The notes under the pieces were generated by a model. It saw only the letters and a list, made by a program, of their open reading frames with translations, was not told the DNA's origin and searched no databases. Position numbers and translations under genes: made by a program. A stretch of 40,884 bases of DNA from assembly GCA_003666385.1 (NCBI GenBank), contig QPIN01000043.1:1-40884 (forward strand), given 5' to 3'. How positions within the stretch are numbered: position 1 is the first letter of the stretch; each line of letters opens with the position of its first letter. This stretch comes from Methylococcales symbiont of Hymedesmia sp. n. MRB-2018. GTDB lineage: Bacteria > Pseudomonadota > Gammaproteobacteria > Methylococcales > Methylomonadaceae. Shown piece by piece: positions 8,129 to 16,831 of the stretch.

Positions 8129-9073
8129 ATGGCTAAATTAACAGCAGAAATACCTGATGAATTAGCTGGCATGCGTCTGGATCAATGTCTGGCTGAAATT
8201 TTCCCTGATTATTCTCGTAGTAAATTACAAATCTGGATTAAAGCGGGACGGGTAACCGTTGATAACAAGTTGCTTAAAGGCAAAGATAAGATAGATGGTG
8301 GTGAGCATGTTGAACTAAATGCTGAGACAGAACAAGTATTGGAATATGAAGCTGAAGATATTCCCTTAGATATCGTTTTTGAAGATGAATCCATATTGAT
8401 TGTTAATAAACCGGCGGGGTTGGTTGTACATCCAGCGGTAGGAAATTGGCACGGTACATTAGTCAATGCATTACTTAATCATGATACCTCGTTAAAAACA
8501 TTACCTAGAGCAGGTATTGTGCATAGGCTAGATAAAGACACCAGCGGCTTATTGATGGTCGCCAAAACCATAACCGCTCACTATAGTTTATCCTCACAAT
8601 TACAAGATAGAACAATAACACGGCAGTATTTGGCTTTAGTGAAAGGCTGGATGACGACAGGAGGAACGGTTGATGCGCCTTTGGGACGGCATCCAAATGA
8701 TCGTACTCGACATACTGTGCGTGATGATGGTAAACATGCGGTAACGCACTATAGGTTAGAACAACGATATAAACGACATACCTTGGTCAGAGTAAAACTG
8801 GAAACAGGGCGTACACATCAAATACGGGTACATATGGCCTATATTCATTACCCGCTAGTAGGTGATCAAGTATACGGAGGGCGTTTTCAAATGCTCAGTC
8901 ACTGTAGCAAAATCATGGAACAGGCCCTAAGAGATTTTAAAAGACAAGCATTACATGCTACTCGCCTAGGATTACAACATCCTGAAACAGATGAGTATTG
9001 TGAATGGCAACTGCCAGTGCCTGATGATATGGCACTACTATTGAAAACATTGGAAGATGAAGAGCTGGATTGA
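8129..9073 (+). CDS. rluD: 23S rRNA pseudouridine synthase RluD
   Basis: Makes pseudouridines 1911, 1915 and 1917 in helix 69 of 23S rRNA (family knowledge). An N-terminal S4 RNA-binding domain (about residues 12-75, MRLDQCLAEIFPDYSRSKLQ) precedes the RluA-type catalytic domain. The catalytic Asp is D135 in HRLDKDTSGLL. The LETGRTHQIRVHMAYIHYPL block is also typical. The length of 314 is near E. coli RluD (326). The AGGAT just upstream may serve as ribosome binding site. The 3' end overlaps pgeF by 17 bases, a conserved arrangement. Confidence 0.95.
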   Translation: MAKLTAEIPDELAGMRLDQCLAEIFPDYSRSKLQIWIKAGRVTVDNKLLKGKDKIDGGEHVELNAETEQVLEYEAEDIPLDIVFEDESILIVNKPAGLVVHPAVGNWHGTLVNALLNHDTSLKTLPRAGIVHRLDKDTSGLLMVAKTITAHYSLSSQLQDRTITRQYLALVKGWMTTGGTVDAPLGRHPNDRTRHTVRDDGKHAVTHYRLEQRYKRHTLVRVKLETGRTHQIRVHMAYIHYPLVGDQVYGGRFQMLSHCSKIMEQALRDFKRQALHATRLGLQHPETDEYCEWQLPVPDDMALLLKTLEDEELD

Positions 9074-9782
9074 AGCGAATTGGCTGGCACCTCAAAATAT
9101 ACGAGCTATAACGACTTTACGCTCTGGTGGGGTCAGTCAGGGCGGCTTTGACAGTTTTAATCTTGCTGACCATGTTAATGATAAAATAAAGCATGTTCAG
9201 CACAACCGTCAAATATTAGCAGATAGTTTAGAGCTTCCTGCTAAGCCGTATTGGTTACAACAAGTACATGGTAATAAAGTTGTCAAAGTAGATTATAGCA
9301 ATCATTATCAACAAGCGGATGCCAGTTTTACCGATCAAAAAGGTTGGGTTTGTGCTATTTTAACGGCAGATTGTTTACCTGTTCTTTTAGTCAGCCAAGA
9401 TGGCACAATGATTGCCGCAGTACATGCAGGTTGGCGAGGTTTATTGAGCGGTATTATTAGCCATACTGTTAAGGCCCTAGCTAAACAAAATATAATCGCT
9501 TGGTTAGGCCCCGCTATAGGTAAAGAGTGCTTTGAGGTGGGTGATGAGGTTAAAGACCAGTTTGTTATGAAGTCTGCTATTTATAATGTCGCATTTAAAC
9601 AAAAGGATCGACAACACTATTTGCTAGATATATATCAACTGGCAAAGCTTGAACTTGCAACACTAGGCATCACCGAAATATATGGGAGTAATTTTTGTAC
9701 AGTGACAGAAGATCAAAGGTTTTATTCATATCGTCGTGATGGCGAAACAGGTCGTATGGCCACGCTCATTTGGAGAGATTAA
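9057..9782 (+). CDS. pgeF: Peptidoglycan editing factor PgeF (YfiH / laccase-domain family)
   Basis: A 241-residue member of the DUF152 multicopper-polyphenol-oxidase family. In E. coli PgeF removes wrongly incorporated L-Ser from peptidoglycan precursors; other members have been reported as purine nucleoside phosphorylases. Diagnostic segments are TTLRSGGVSQGGFDSFNL, QVHGNKV, LTADCLPVLL, AAVHAGWRGL, LGPAIGKECFEVGDEV and FYSYRRDGETGRMATLIW; the Cys and His positions of the metal site (TADC, VHAGW) are intact. It starts inside rluD and its last codons hold the ribosome binding site of the next gene, so the three genes form one unit. Confidence 0.92.
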   Translation: MKSWIEANWLAPQNIRAITTLRSGGVSQGGFDSFNLADHVNDKIKHVQHNRQILADSLELPAKPYWLQQVHGNKVVKVDYSNHYQQADASFTDQKGWVCAILTADCLPVLLVSQDGTMIAAVHAGWRGLLSGIISHTVKALAKQNIIAWLGPAIGKECFEVGDEVKDQFVMKSAIYNVAFKQKDRQHYLLDIYQLAKLELATLGITEIYGSNFCTVTEDQRFYSYRRDGETGRMATLIWRD

Positions 9783-9784
9783 TT

Positions 9785-10615
9785 GTGGATTTATTGATAT
9801 TAATTATCATTTTTACTGCCATTGGTGGGGTGTTAAGTATTCTGATTGCGAGTATATTCTTATTATTACCTGAAAACCTGAGATCAAGAATACTGCCGCA
9901 TGGTATTAGTTTTGCTATTGGCGCACTATTAGCGGTCACATTTTGGGGTTTAATTCCCCATGCATTTGAAGCAGTTAAGCCTGATCAATTTCAAACACTA
10001 TCTGCAACCATTCTTGCAGGTATACTCAGTTTTTTTATATTGGAAAAATTATTGATTTGGCGACATTGCCATTCAGGATCTTGTGAAGCGCATGGTGATG
10101 ATGAACACACTGACCACGACAATCATAAATCTGCAGGAACCCTCATTATTATCGGCGACAGCATTCATAACTTTGTTGACGGTGTACTCATTGCCGCCGC
10201 CTTTTTAACCGATGTAAAACTAGGGATAGTGACCAGTTTAGCTGTTGCAGCCCATGAAATTCCGCAAGAAGTTGGTGATTTTGCCATTTTGTTAGAAACG
10301 GGTTACAGCAAGTCAAAAGCCCTGTTTTATAATGTATTGGCCAGCTTTACTACGGTTATAGGGGGTATTCTTGCCTATTATTGTCTGGAAGATTTACATG
10401 AAATTTTGCCTTTCTTTCTTGCTTTGGCTTCATCTAGTTTTATTTATATTGCTGTGGCAGACTTAATACCTTCGTTGCATAAAAAAACAGATCTAAAAAC
10501 TTCATTGCAGCAAATTATGCTAATTCTTTTCGGTGTATTAGTGATTAGTGCTTTGCATAGTGTTGCTCATGATATTGAATTTGAACAACACCATGAGCAA
10601 TCAACAGCATCGTAA
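9785..10615 (+). CDS. ZIP-family divalent metal transporter
   Basis: Inner-membrane metal importer, probably for Zn or Fe. About eight membrane segments are visible, with a His/Asp-rich loop between the third and fourth (HCHSGSCEAHGDDEHTDHD) and the two ZIP motifs HNFVDG (GDSIHNFVDGVLIAA) and HEIPQEVGD, which supply the metal-binding residues. I choose the GTG at 9785 (276 residues): GGAGAG at 9772-9777, inside the end of pgeF, is a good ribosome binding site seven bases before it. An in-frame TTG at 9770 is the longer alternative. It follows pgeF by two bases and is probably co-transcribed. Confidence 0.88.
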   Translation: MDLLILIIIFTAIGGVLSILIASIFLLLPENLRSRILPHGISFAIGALLAVTFWGLIPHAFEAVKPDQFQTLSATILAGILSFFILEKLLIWRHCHSGSCEAHGDDEHTDHDNHKSAGTLIIIGDSIHNFVDGVLIAAAFLTDVKLGIVTSLAVAAHEIPQEVGDFAILLETGYSKSKALFYNVLASFTTVIGGILAYYCLEDLHEILPFFLALASSSFIYIAVADLIPSLHKKTDLKTSLQQIMLILFGVLVISALHSVAHDIEFEQHHEQSTAS

Positions 10616-10777
10616 AGGAAAATAAAGAGCGAATATCCACGCCTATTAAATGGCAATTAAATGCCGTTTAATATAAAATCAGACACCTAACATAATGCGT
10701 AAGTAACTGTTTTTTAGGCAATACACGGCACTCCAATCTAATCAATAAATGCCTATAAGCAACGTTTAAAAAAACCT

Positions 10778-11671
10778 ATGTCTACCAAAATACTTAAACA
10801 AAAAACAGATTGCCGCACTGATACCAGCGAAGATTTAAAAACAAAAATCATTCAATATTACGATGAGTGTTTCATCGACTATCGACTATTTTGGATAGAT
10901 TCAAAAAATCTGGGTATGCATTATGGCTATTGGGATGAAGATACAAAAACACATAGTGAATCTTTAATCCATATGAATAGAGCATTGAGTCAAGCTATTG
11001 ATATTAAACCAGGTTCAAAAATACTGGATGCGGGTTGTGGCGTTGGTGGTAGTTCAATTTGGTTAGCTAAAAACTTTGCTGTAGAAGTTACAGGCATTAG
11101 CTTAACAGCCTCTCAAGTTGTACGAGCTAAAGAATATGCTAAAAAGAATGGTGTGGCTGACAGAGTAAATTTTCAAGAAGCGGATTATTGTAATACCCCT
11201 TTTAACGATGAGTCTTTTGATATTGTCTGGGGTCTGGAAAGTATTTGTTATGCACTGGATAAACAAGATTTTGTCGCTGAAGCTTATCGTTTATTGGTTA
11301 AAGGCGGACAATTAGTGGTGGCCGATGGTTTTGCCAATAAAACCGAATTTACTGAAGAAGAATGGAAATATGTCATCGCATTCTTAGATGGTTGTGTTCT
11401 ACCTAATTTTGCCACGGTAACTGAATTTCAAAATGCTATGGAGAGTTGTCAGTTTAAGGATATTAGTTATCGCGATATTACTAAAGAAACCTTGCCTTCT
11501 TCTAAGATTTTGTATAAAAAATCGCAATTAACCTACCCTATAGAAAAATTTCTAAAATGGATTGGTATTAGAACAGCCAGCCAAACAGCTAATTACTATG
11601 CAGCAGAAAGTCAGTACCAGATTTTTAAACAAGGTTTAGCCAGTTACGGTATTTTTAATGGCGTAAAATAA
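10778..11671 (+). CDS. SAM-dependent methyltransferase
   Basis: Class I methyltransferase, 297 residues. The SAM-binding motif I is KILDAGCGVGGSSIWL with D84, G86 and G88; a later acidic residue at the end of strand 2 region, the EADYCNTPF segment and DIVWGLESICYA complete the fold. The N-terminal IQYYDECFIDYRLFW..GMHYGYW resembles small-molecule C- or N-methyltransferases of the tocopherol/sterol/sarcosine type. The substrate cannot be decided from sequence. It stands alone, 162 bp after the transporter gene and 305 bp before the peptidase gene. Confidence 0.85.
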   Translation: MSTKILKQKTDCRTDTSEDLKTKIIQYYDECFIDYRLFWIDSKNLGMHYGYWDEDTKTHSESLIHMNRALSQAIDIKPGSKILDAGCGVGGSSIWLAKNFAVEVTGISLTASQVVRAKEYAKKNGVADRVNFQEADYCNTPFNDESFDIVWGLESICYALDKQDFVAEAYRLLVKGGQLVVADGFANKTEFTEEEWKYVIAFLDGCVLPNFATVTEFQNAMESCQFKDISYRDITKETLPSSKILYKKSQLTYPIEKFLKWIGIRTASQTANYYAAESQYQIFKQGLASYGIFNGVK

Positions 11672-11976
11672 TCTTTAACGCAGTATTTTCTATTGAGTTC
11701 CCATCCATAAACAGAGATTTTTGAGGCAGAAAAAATAAAGTTATGCCAAAGTAATCAAAAAACCCACCCTGTATAGATAGCTTTTTATATGCTTTTCAAT
11801 GGCTTATAGTTTATGAACCAGAACCGAGTATGTTTGAGCTGTTTTGTATAAGTATTTATATGCTTCTCTAGCTCAGCATAATAAATTTGGACAATTCTGG
11901 CAGCGTGAATATAAAGGCATATTGACCGTCACGGAGATTATAAACGCCCTCCTTAGTGGAACAAAAAAGCTTATAA
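11672..11976. other. Non-coding gap of 305 bp
   Basis: No RNA gene or terminator is recognised. A 47-codon frame without a start codon (11839-11979) runs into the peptidase start and matches nothing I know. TTTATATGCTT occurs twice (near 11784 and 11856), likely chance in AT-rich sequence. Confidence 0.4.
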
Positions 11977-12966
11977 ATGGATAAAATTATAATAAAGCCT
12001 GGTGTTTTTTTAGCAATACTTATTTTTGTTTTATCAGCCTGTACTCAAGCAGATAATAACAATGTCATTAAAGAACAGCGTGTCTTAAATACTCAAGCTG
12101 CACGCTATTTAGATGATGTAAGGTACATTTCTGAAATGTCTCGAGTATCAGGTTCTACGCATCATAAAAAAATACAAAATATGTGTGCAGAGAGGTTTAA
12201 AGATTTAGGCTTTGAAGTGGAATATCATAACTATGGTACCGGCACCAATATTATCGGTACTCTTGCTGGAAAAGGGACGGGTACAGAGAAAGTTGTAGTT
12301 TCGGCACACTACGATACAGTACCTCGTTGTAATGGTGCAGATGATAATGCCAGTGGGGTTGCAGCAGTTTTAGAAACAGCTAGATTGTTAGTGACTAAAA
12401 AACATGAGGGTACTTTAGTATTGGCCTGTTGGGATGAAGAAGAAAGGGGATTGATAGGTTCTCAAGCCTATGTTGATCGTGAAAAAAGCAAGGCTACCGA
12501 TATTAAACTAAGTGTTGTTTATGAAATGATTGGCTATAGTAATATTCAGCCAAATTCCCAGCGTATTCCAGTAGGTTTTGAGCAGTTATATCCACAACAA
12601 GTCAAGCGCATACTCAGCAATCAAAACCGAGGTGACTTTATTGCACTGATTTATGATGATAAAGCAGCTAATATGTTATCAACAGTTGATTTTAGTGTTC
12701 AGCAACAAAATTTATCTGTGCTTAAATTTGAAGTGAGTTCTCAATTGAAAAGTTCTGTTTTGGCTGTGGATTTAAGACGTTCAGATCATTCGGCTTTTTG
12801 GGATGCGGACTATCCGGCTATTATGGTGACAGACACGGCTAACTTCAGAAATCAGCATTACCATTGTCTTCATGGTGAAGACAACAGCAGTGATATAGAT
12901 GCAAAATTTGCCATCAAAGCGATAAACACATTAACCAAGATAATTGCACAAAATCTAGTAGATTAA
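11977..12966 (+). CDS. M28-family zinc peptidase lipoprotein
   Basis: A 329-residue aminopeptidase-like protein exported as a lipoprotein: lipobox LSAC with Cys22. Metal ligands of the co-catalytic di-zinc M28 family are visible: H111-x-D113 (SAHYDTVPR), D123 (GADDNASG), the Glu pair E155/E156 (WDEEERGLIGS) and the RRSDHSAFWD segment, with a late HGEDNS. The unusual Cys in DTVPRCNGADD is close to the active site. It probably trims peptides in the periplasm or at the outer membrane. No Shine-Dalgarno is evident, and the gene is monocistronic as far as can be seen. Confidence 0.9.
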   Translation: MDKIIIKPGVFLAILIFVLSACTQADNNNVIKEQRVLNTQAARYLDDVRYISEMSRVSGSTHHKKIQNMCAERFKDLGFEVEYHNYGTGTNIIGTLAGKGTGTEKVVVSAHYDTVPRCNGADDNASGVAAVLETARLLVTKKHEGTLVLACWDEEERGLIGSQAYVDREKSKATDIKLSVVYEMIGYSNIQPNSQRIPVGFEQLYPQQVKRILSNQNRGDFIALIYDDKAANMLSTVDFSVQQQNLSVLKFEVSSQLKSSVLAVDLRRSDHSAFWDADYPAIMVTDTANFRNQHYHCLHGEDNSSDIDAKFAIKAINTLTKIIAQNLVD

Positions 12967-13093
12967 TTGAGATGAAAAAATGAACAATGAATATAAGGCA
13001 ACCCGCAACAAATGCCACTTTATCATCATTTCTTACTGTGTAATGGCGACAGCTTGAAGACCAGATAGTATGAATCTGGGCTGGATAATAAAA

Positions 13094-13122
13094 TTGTTAC
13101 AGATATGAAATCATGGTATAAA
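13094..13122 (+). promoter_or_regulatory. Candidate sigma-70 promoter of rpsB
   Basis: TTGTTA at 13094-13099 and TATAAA at 13117-13122 are separated by 17 bp. Transcription would begin near 13129, giving a leader of about 137 nt before rpsB. Confidence 0.5.
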
Positions 13123-13209
13123 GGTGAGTTCGTATTATGTTTAATACTCACATCTATCGACACAACTATTAGGGTGCTTGTTAGTGTTTATAACAGGTTA
13201 TTAGTTGGG

Positions 13210-13260
13210 ATGGGTGGAGGCGTAACCCATGACTGATTATTCAGTCAATTACTTAGGAGA
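13210..13260 (+). promoter_or_regulatory. rpsB leader hairpins (S2 autoregulation-type leader) and RBS
   Basis: Two adjacent perfect hairpins: ATGGGT (13210-13215) with ACCCAT (13225-13230) around a GGAGGCGTA loop, then GACTGA (13231-13236) with TCAGTC (13241-13246) around TTAT. A strong ribosome binding site AGGAGA (13255-13260) follows, five bases before the ATG. The rpsB 5' leader of gammaproteobacteria is known to be structured and to be the target of S2 feedback (the t44 RNA of E. coli corresponds to it). Position and shape fit; the assignment has not been checked against a covariance model. Confidence 0.6.
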
Positions 13261-13265
13261 AAGAA

Positions 13266-14006
13266 ATGACCGCAGTGACTATGCGTCAAATGTTAGAAGC
13301 GGGTGTTCACTTTGGACACCAGACACGTTATTGGAACCCGCAAATGGCTCCCTACCTTTTTGGAATAAGAAATAAAATTTATATTATTGATTTGGAACAA
13401 ACGCTTCCTCTTTTCAATGATGCAATGAATTATTTAGGGCAAATGGCTGCAAATAAAGGCAATATTTTATTTGTAGGTACAAAAAAAGCAGCAGGTAATA
13501 CTGTAGCGGAAGAAGCTAAGCGGTGCGGCATGCCTTATGTTAACCATCGTTGGCTAGGTGGTATGCTGACTAACTTCAAAACAATTAAGAAATCAATTAA
13601 TCGTTTGAAAGAATTAGAGGCCATGAAAGCTGATGGCAGTATGTACCAGCGTTTTAGTAAAAAAGAAGCGTTGGGGATGGAGCGTGAGTTGGGAAAACTA
13701 GATCGTAGCCTAGGTGGTATCAAAGAAATGCGTGGTACGCCCGATGCAATTTTTGTGCTTGATGTAGGCTATGAAAAAAACGCGGTCAGTGAAGCGAAAA
13801 AACTAGGCATACCTGTTATTGGGGTTGTTGACTCTAATAATTCACCAAAAAACATTGATTACGTGATTCCTGGAAATGATGATTCAATTCGTGCAGTGAA
13901 ATTGTATTGCCAAAGTGCTTCGGCTGCAGTTTTAGAGGCAAAGTCTGCGACCTTGGCTACATCAGCCAAAGCAGATGATTTTGTTGAAGAAGATGTAAAG
14001 GAATAG
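13266..14006 (+). CDS. rpsB: 30S ribosomal protein S2
   Basis: Small-subunit protein of 246 residues (E. coli 241). Characteristic sequences are [19 protein letters not shown], the [20 protein letters not shown] block, [41 protein letters not shown] and [13 protein letters not shown]. The C-terminal tail is acidic ([10 protein letters not shown]). It heads the conserved rpsB-tsf-pyrH-frr block. A mobile element lies just after its stop codon, separating it from tsf. Confidence 0.98.
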   Translation: MTAVTMRQMLEAGVHFGHQTRYWNPQMAPYLFGIRNKIYIIDLEQTLPLFNDAMNYLGQMAANKGNILFVGTKKAAGNTVAEEAKRCGMPYVNHRWLGGMLTNFKTIKKSINRLKELEAMKADGSMYQRFSKKEALGMERELGKLDRSLGGIKEMRGTPDAIFVLDVGYEKNAVSEAKKLGIPVIGVVDSNNSPKNIDYVIPGNDDSIRAVKLYCQSASAAVLEAKSATLATSAKADDFVEEDVKE

Positions 14007-14018
14007 AATTAATTTAAC

Positions 14019-14159
14019 GAGACCTCAGCATAACTCTGGACGAGATAAAAAAGTGATAGAATTTTTCAGGTTTTAGTCAAAATACAAGTGTAATAGTGCG
14101 CTATTGCGCGTTATTTTGACTGCCCTTTTTTATCCGTTCATGAGTTATGCTGAGTTCTC
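14019..14159. mobile_element. 141-bp MITE inserted between rpsB and tsf
   Basis: Terminal inverted repeats are clear: GAGACCTCAGCATAACTC at the left and, inverted, GAGAACTCAGCATAACTC at the right (one mismatch in 18), with similarity extending to about 35 bp (both reach ATAAAAAAG). The element is flanked by a perfect 5-bp target duplication TTAAC (14014-14018 and 14160-14164). An inner inverted repeat, AGTCAAAATA and TATTTTGACT, lets the transcript fold into one long hairpin. It has no coding capacity. It stands 12 bp after the rpsB stop, upstream of the rpsB-tsf intergenic hairpin. Confidence 0.85.
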
Positions 14160-14190
14160 TTAACGATAAGTTAGATCGCTTAAGAAGTCT

Positions 14191-14236
14191 AAACGCTCCC
14201 TTTAATACATCTTGTAATTACTGGGAGCGTTTTTTT
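14191..14236 (+). terminator. Rpo-terminator-like hairpin between rpsB and tsf
   Basis: AAACGCTCCC (14191-14200) pairs with GGGAGCGTTT (14223-14232) and a T-run continues to 14236; the 22-nt loop can itself pair partly. This has the shape of an intrinsic terminator or attenuator. It would reduce read-through from rpsB into tsf, which begins 28 bases later. Confidence 0.75.
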
Positions 14237-14263
14237 AGTTGAGAATTTGAGGGTTTAGAAAGA

Positions 14264-15142
14264 ATGAGTATTACAGCTACAATGGTTAAGGAGCTTCGTG
14301 AAAGAACGGGTTCAGGTATGATGGATTGTAAAAGAAACTTAAAAGAAGCTAATGGTGATATAGAGTTAGCTATTGAAAACATGCGTAAAGCAGGACTTGC
14401 GAAAGCAGACAAAAAAGCTGGGCGTGTGGCTGCTGAAGGTATGATTGGTTTAAAGTCTAGTGATGATGGTAAAACAGTTGTTATGCTAGAAGTGAACAGT
14501 GAAACTGATTTTGTTATTAAAAGTGAAGATTTTAAAGCGTTTGTTAATTCTATAACAAACGCACTATTAGATAGTTCAGTAGAGAATACTGGGCAACTTG
14601 CTGAAGTAGTTTTGGCTAATGGTGAGTCAGTAGATGCTGCGAGACGCGCATTAGTTGCAAAAGTAGGTGAGAATATTTCAGTCAGACGGTTTATGAAGTA
14701 TTCTAATGTGAATGGTGGAACAGCCTGTTATCTACATCATGGTAAAATTGCTACTATTGTAGAATTGACTAAAAGCGATGTAGAGTTGGGGAAAGATGTG
14801 GCTATGCATATTGCAGCAAGCAATCCTGCTTATGTATCTGCTGATCAAGTGGATGAAGCAACTATTCAAAAAGAAAAAGACATTTTTACTGCTCAAGCGT
14901 TAAAAAGTGGCAAAAAACCTGAGATTGTGGAAAAAATGATTAGTGGTAGAATTAAAAAATTCTTGGCTGAAATTACTTTGCAAGGTCAGGCTTTTATTAA
15001 GGATGATAAAATGACAGTTTTACAACTGACCCAATCTAAAGATAATTCTGTGGTTCGTTTCAATCGATTTGAAGTGGGCGAGGGAATTGAAAAAGAAGAG
15101 GTTGATTTTGCCAAAGAAGTGATGGAACAGGCTAACAGCTAA
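14264..15142 (+). CDS. tsf: Elongation factor Ts
   Basis: Guanine-nucleotide exchange factor for EF-Tu, 292 residues (E. coli 283). The N-terminal UBA-like domain is MVKELRERTGSGMMDCKRNL; the NSETDFVIKSEDFKAF block is the variant of the family TDFV contact motif; a dimerisation/core region follows with VGENISVRRF and the C-terminal GQAFIKDDKMTVLQL. The ribosome binding site is weak (GAGGG 12 bases, AGAAAG directly before the ATG). Transcription reaches it either from rpsB through a MITE and a terminator-like hairpin, or from a local promoter not identified. Confidence 0.97.
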   Translation: MSITATMVKELRERTGSGMMDCKRNLKEANGDIELAIENMRKAGLAKADKKAGRVAAEGMIGLKSSDDGKTVVMLEVNSETDFVIKSEDFKAFVNSITNALLDSSVENTGQLAEVVLANGESVDAARRALVAKVGENISVRRFMKYSNVNGGTACYLHHGKIATIVELTKSDVELGKDVAMHIAASNPAYVSADQVDEATIQKEKDIFTAQALKSGKKPEIVEKMISGRIKKFLAEITLQGQAFIKDDKMTVLQLTQSKDNSVVRFNRFEVGEGIEKEEVDFAKEVMEQANS

Positions 15143-15153
15143 ATCGTTTTTTA

Positions 15154-15177
15154 AACCCGGTTTTAACCGGGTTTTTT
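15154..15177 (+). terminator. Intrinsic terminator after tsf
   Basis: AACCCGG and CCGGGTT with a short T/A loop form a 7-9 bp GC-rich stem (15154-15173) followed by a T-run. It lies 12 bp after the tsf stop and should end the rpsB-tsf transcript, making pyrH-frr separately promoted. Confidence 0.8.
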
Positions 15178-15310
15178 GCATTAAGTAATACTTTGGTTCC
15201 GCATTAAAATCACGGATTCAGGTAATATGCAAGACCAGACGGGTTAAGGAGATGGATGTTTTTGATCGCTCTTTTTCTAAATTCATTTTTTATTGATAGG
15301 ATGTATTGCC

Positions 15311-16048
15311 ATGACCAAGATGATATGCAAACGAATTTTGCTTAAATTAAGTGGTGAAGCCTTAATGAGTGAAGCAGGGGGGAGTATTGATGCTAATACA
15401 GTAAAACGCCTTGCAAATGAAGTGAAAGATTTATGTAATGCGGGGATTGAAGTAGGTCTTGTTATTGGTGGTGGCAATATCCTCAGAGGTGCTGAAAAAG
15501 CGGCTGAAGGTTTGGATCGTGTAACCAGTGATCAGATGGGGATGTTAGCCACTGTAATTAATGCATTAGCTATGCAGGATTCACTGGAACATTTGGGGCA
15601 GCAAGTTCGAGTGATGACAGCTCTGAAGATAAATCAGGTGTGTGAAGACTATATTCGTCGAAAAGCAGTCAGGCATTTAGAAAAAGGGCGAGTGGTTATT
15701 TTTGCAGCAGGAACTGGCAATCCATTTTTTACCACCGATTCTGCTGCCAGCTTAAGAGCCATAGAAATTAATGCAGAATTGATGATTAAAGCGACCAAAG
15801 TGAAAGGTGTTTATTCTACAGATCCTAAAAAAGATAAGCATACGAAATTTTATTCCAGACTGACTTATGATGAGGCCTTGGATCAGCGTTTGAATGTGAT
15901 GGATACAACGGCTTTAGTTTTATGTAGAGACAACGACTTGCCCATGCGAGTGATGAATATTTTTGAAGCAGGTGCAGTGATGCGATTGATGAAAGGGGAA
16001 GATATTGGCTCACTTATTGAAAAAGGTGGGCTAACGCACAATAAATAA
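15311..16048 (+). CDS. pyrH: UMP kinase
   Basis: Phosphorylates UMP to UDP for pyrimidine nucleotide synthesis; bacterial hexameric type of the amino-acid kinase fold. Starting at [15 protein letters not shown] it has 245 residues (E. coli 241). Visible motifs are [12 protein letters not shown] (phosphate loop), [44 protein letters not shown] and [16 protein letters not shown] choose ATG 15311 with AGGA at 15298-15301 nine bases upstream; an in-frame TTG at 15293 is a longer, unlikely start. A short open frame (15256-15345) with a stronger ribosome binding site overlaps this start. Confidence 0.97.
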   Translation: MTKMICKRILLKLSGEALMSEAGGSIDANTVKRLANEVKDLCNAGIEVGLVIGGGNILRGAEKAAEGLDRVTSDQMGMLATVINALAMQDSLEHLGQQVRVMTALKINQVCEDYIRRKAVRHLEKGRVVIFAAGTGNPFFTTDSAASLRAIEINAELMIKATKVKGVYSTDPKKDKHTKFYSRLTYDEALDQRLNVMDTTALVLCRDNDLPMRVMNIFEAGAVMRLMKGEDIGSLIEKGGLTHNK

Positions 16049-16050
16049 AC

Positions 16051-16074
16051 ACCCTAGGTTACGGAGGGTTTTTA
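16051..16074 (+). terminator. Weak terminator-like hairpin after pyrH
   Basis: ACCCT (16051-16055) and AGGGT (16065-16069) bracket a nine-base loop and are followed by a T-rich stretch, three bases after the pyrH stop. The stem is only five pairs, so termination is uncertain. Confidence 0.35.
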
Positions 16075-16148
16075 TTCATCTTTAAGGCGCAACGAAGAGA
16101 AAATAGCAAGCTATGTGAGCGAAGTTGCAACGCCTAAGATGGATAAAA
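16070..16148. repeat. Palindromic repeat element between pyrH and frr
   Basis: TTTTATTCATCTTTAAGGCG (16070-16089) is mirrored by CGCCTAAGATGGATAAAA (16131-16148), with an inner CAAC/GTTG pair and a central TAGCAAGCTA. The 79-bp unit folds to one hairpin and contains no reading frame. It looks like a dispersed non-coding repeat. No target duplication is evident. Confidence 0.55.
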
Positions 16149-16160
16149 AGAGCCACCAGA

Positions 16161-16187
16161 CGGCTGGGTTATTTGTTGCGAGTTGCC
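16161..16187 (+). repeat. 27-bp dispersed repeat, copy 1
   Basis: Contains TGGGTTATTTGTTGCGAGTT; the same 27-base word with two mismatches recurs at 39911-39937 in front of the last gene of the rnf cluster. A shorter inverted relative (ATTTGTTGCGGGTTGCCT on the minus strand) is at about 12996-13013. All three are intergenic. Confidence 0.55.
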
Positions 16188-16249
16188 TGAGCAAGACTTT
16201 GAATTGTAAAACAAACTGAGCTTGAATTAAGAATATTACAGGAATAGAA

Positions 16250-16807
16250 ATGATTAATGATATACAACAAGATGCTTCAGTAAGAATGGGTAAGAGTATT
16301 GACGCCTTACAAAAAGCATTTACAAAAATAAGAACGGGGCGTGCCCACCCCAGTTTATTAGAGCAGATTAGGGTCTCGTATTACGGTGCCGACACGCCTT
16401 TATCTCAGGTTGCCAACGTGTCCGTTGAAGACTCTAGGACATTAAAAGTAACGCCTTGGGAAAAAGATATGGTTAAAGCCATTGAAAAGGCTATTATGAC
16501 TTCTGGCTTAGGATTGAATCCAAATACACAGGGAGTTGCAATACGTATTCCTTTGCCACCTTTAACAGAAGAACGTCGTAGAGACCTTGTAAAAATGGTT
16601 AAACATGAAGCAGAACAAGGAAGAGTAGCCATTAGAAATATTCGTCGTGATGCCAATTCAGAAATTAAGGAAGCTTTAAAAGAAAAAATGATTTCTGAAG
16701 ATGAAGCGCATGACGGTGAGGAACAAGTTCAGAAAATTACTGACAAATATATTAGGCAAGCAGAAAAGCATCTTGAAACCAAAGAAGCCGACTTACTCTC
16801 AATGTAA
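16250..16807 (+). CDS. frr: Ribosome recycling factor
   Basis: Splits post-termination ribosomes with EF-G. It is 185 residues, the same as E. coli. Typical sequences are [92 protein letters not shown] and the C-terminal helix ending KEADLL. AGGAAT shortly before the ATG is the ribosome binding site. It leads an frr-uppS-cdsA-dxr-rseP run whose members are spaced by 24 bp or less. Confidence 0.98.
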   Translation: MINDIQQDASVRMGKSIDALQKAFTKIRTGRAHPSLLEQIRVSYYGADTPLSQVANVSVEDSRTLKVTPWEKDMVKAIEKAIMTSGLGLNPNTQGVAIRIPLPPLTEERRRDLVKMVKHEAEQGRVAIRNIRRDANSEIKEALKEKMISEDEAHDGEEQVQKITDKYIRQAEKHLETKEADLLSM

Positions 16808-16831
16808 TTATTATTCGACCATCAACTCGCT

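Noticed and set aside
11839..11979. Start-less 47-codon open frame ending at the peptidase start (…QFWQREYKGILTVTE…)
   Set aside because: No start codon and no similarity I can name; probably chance.
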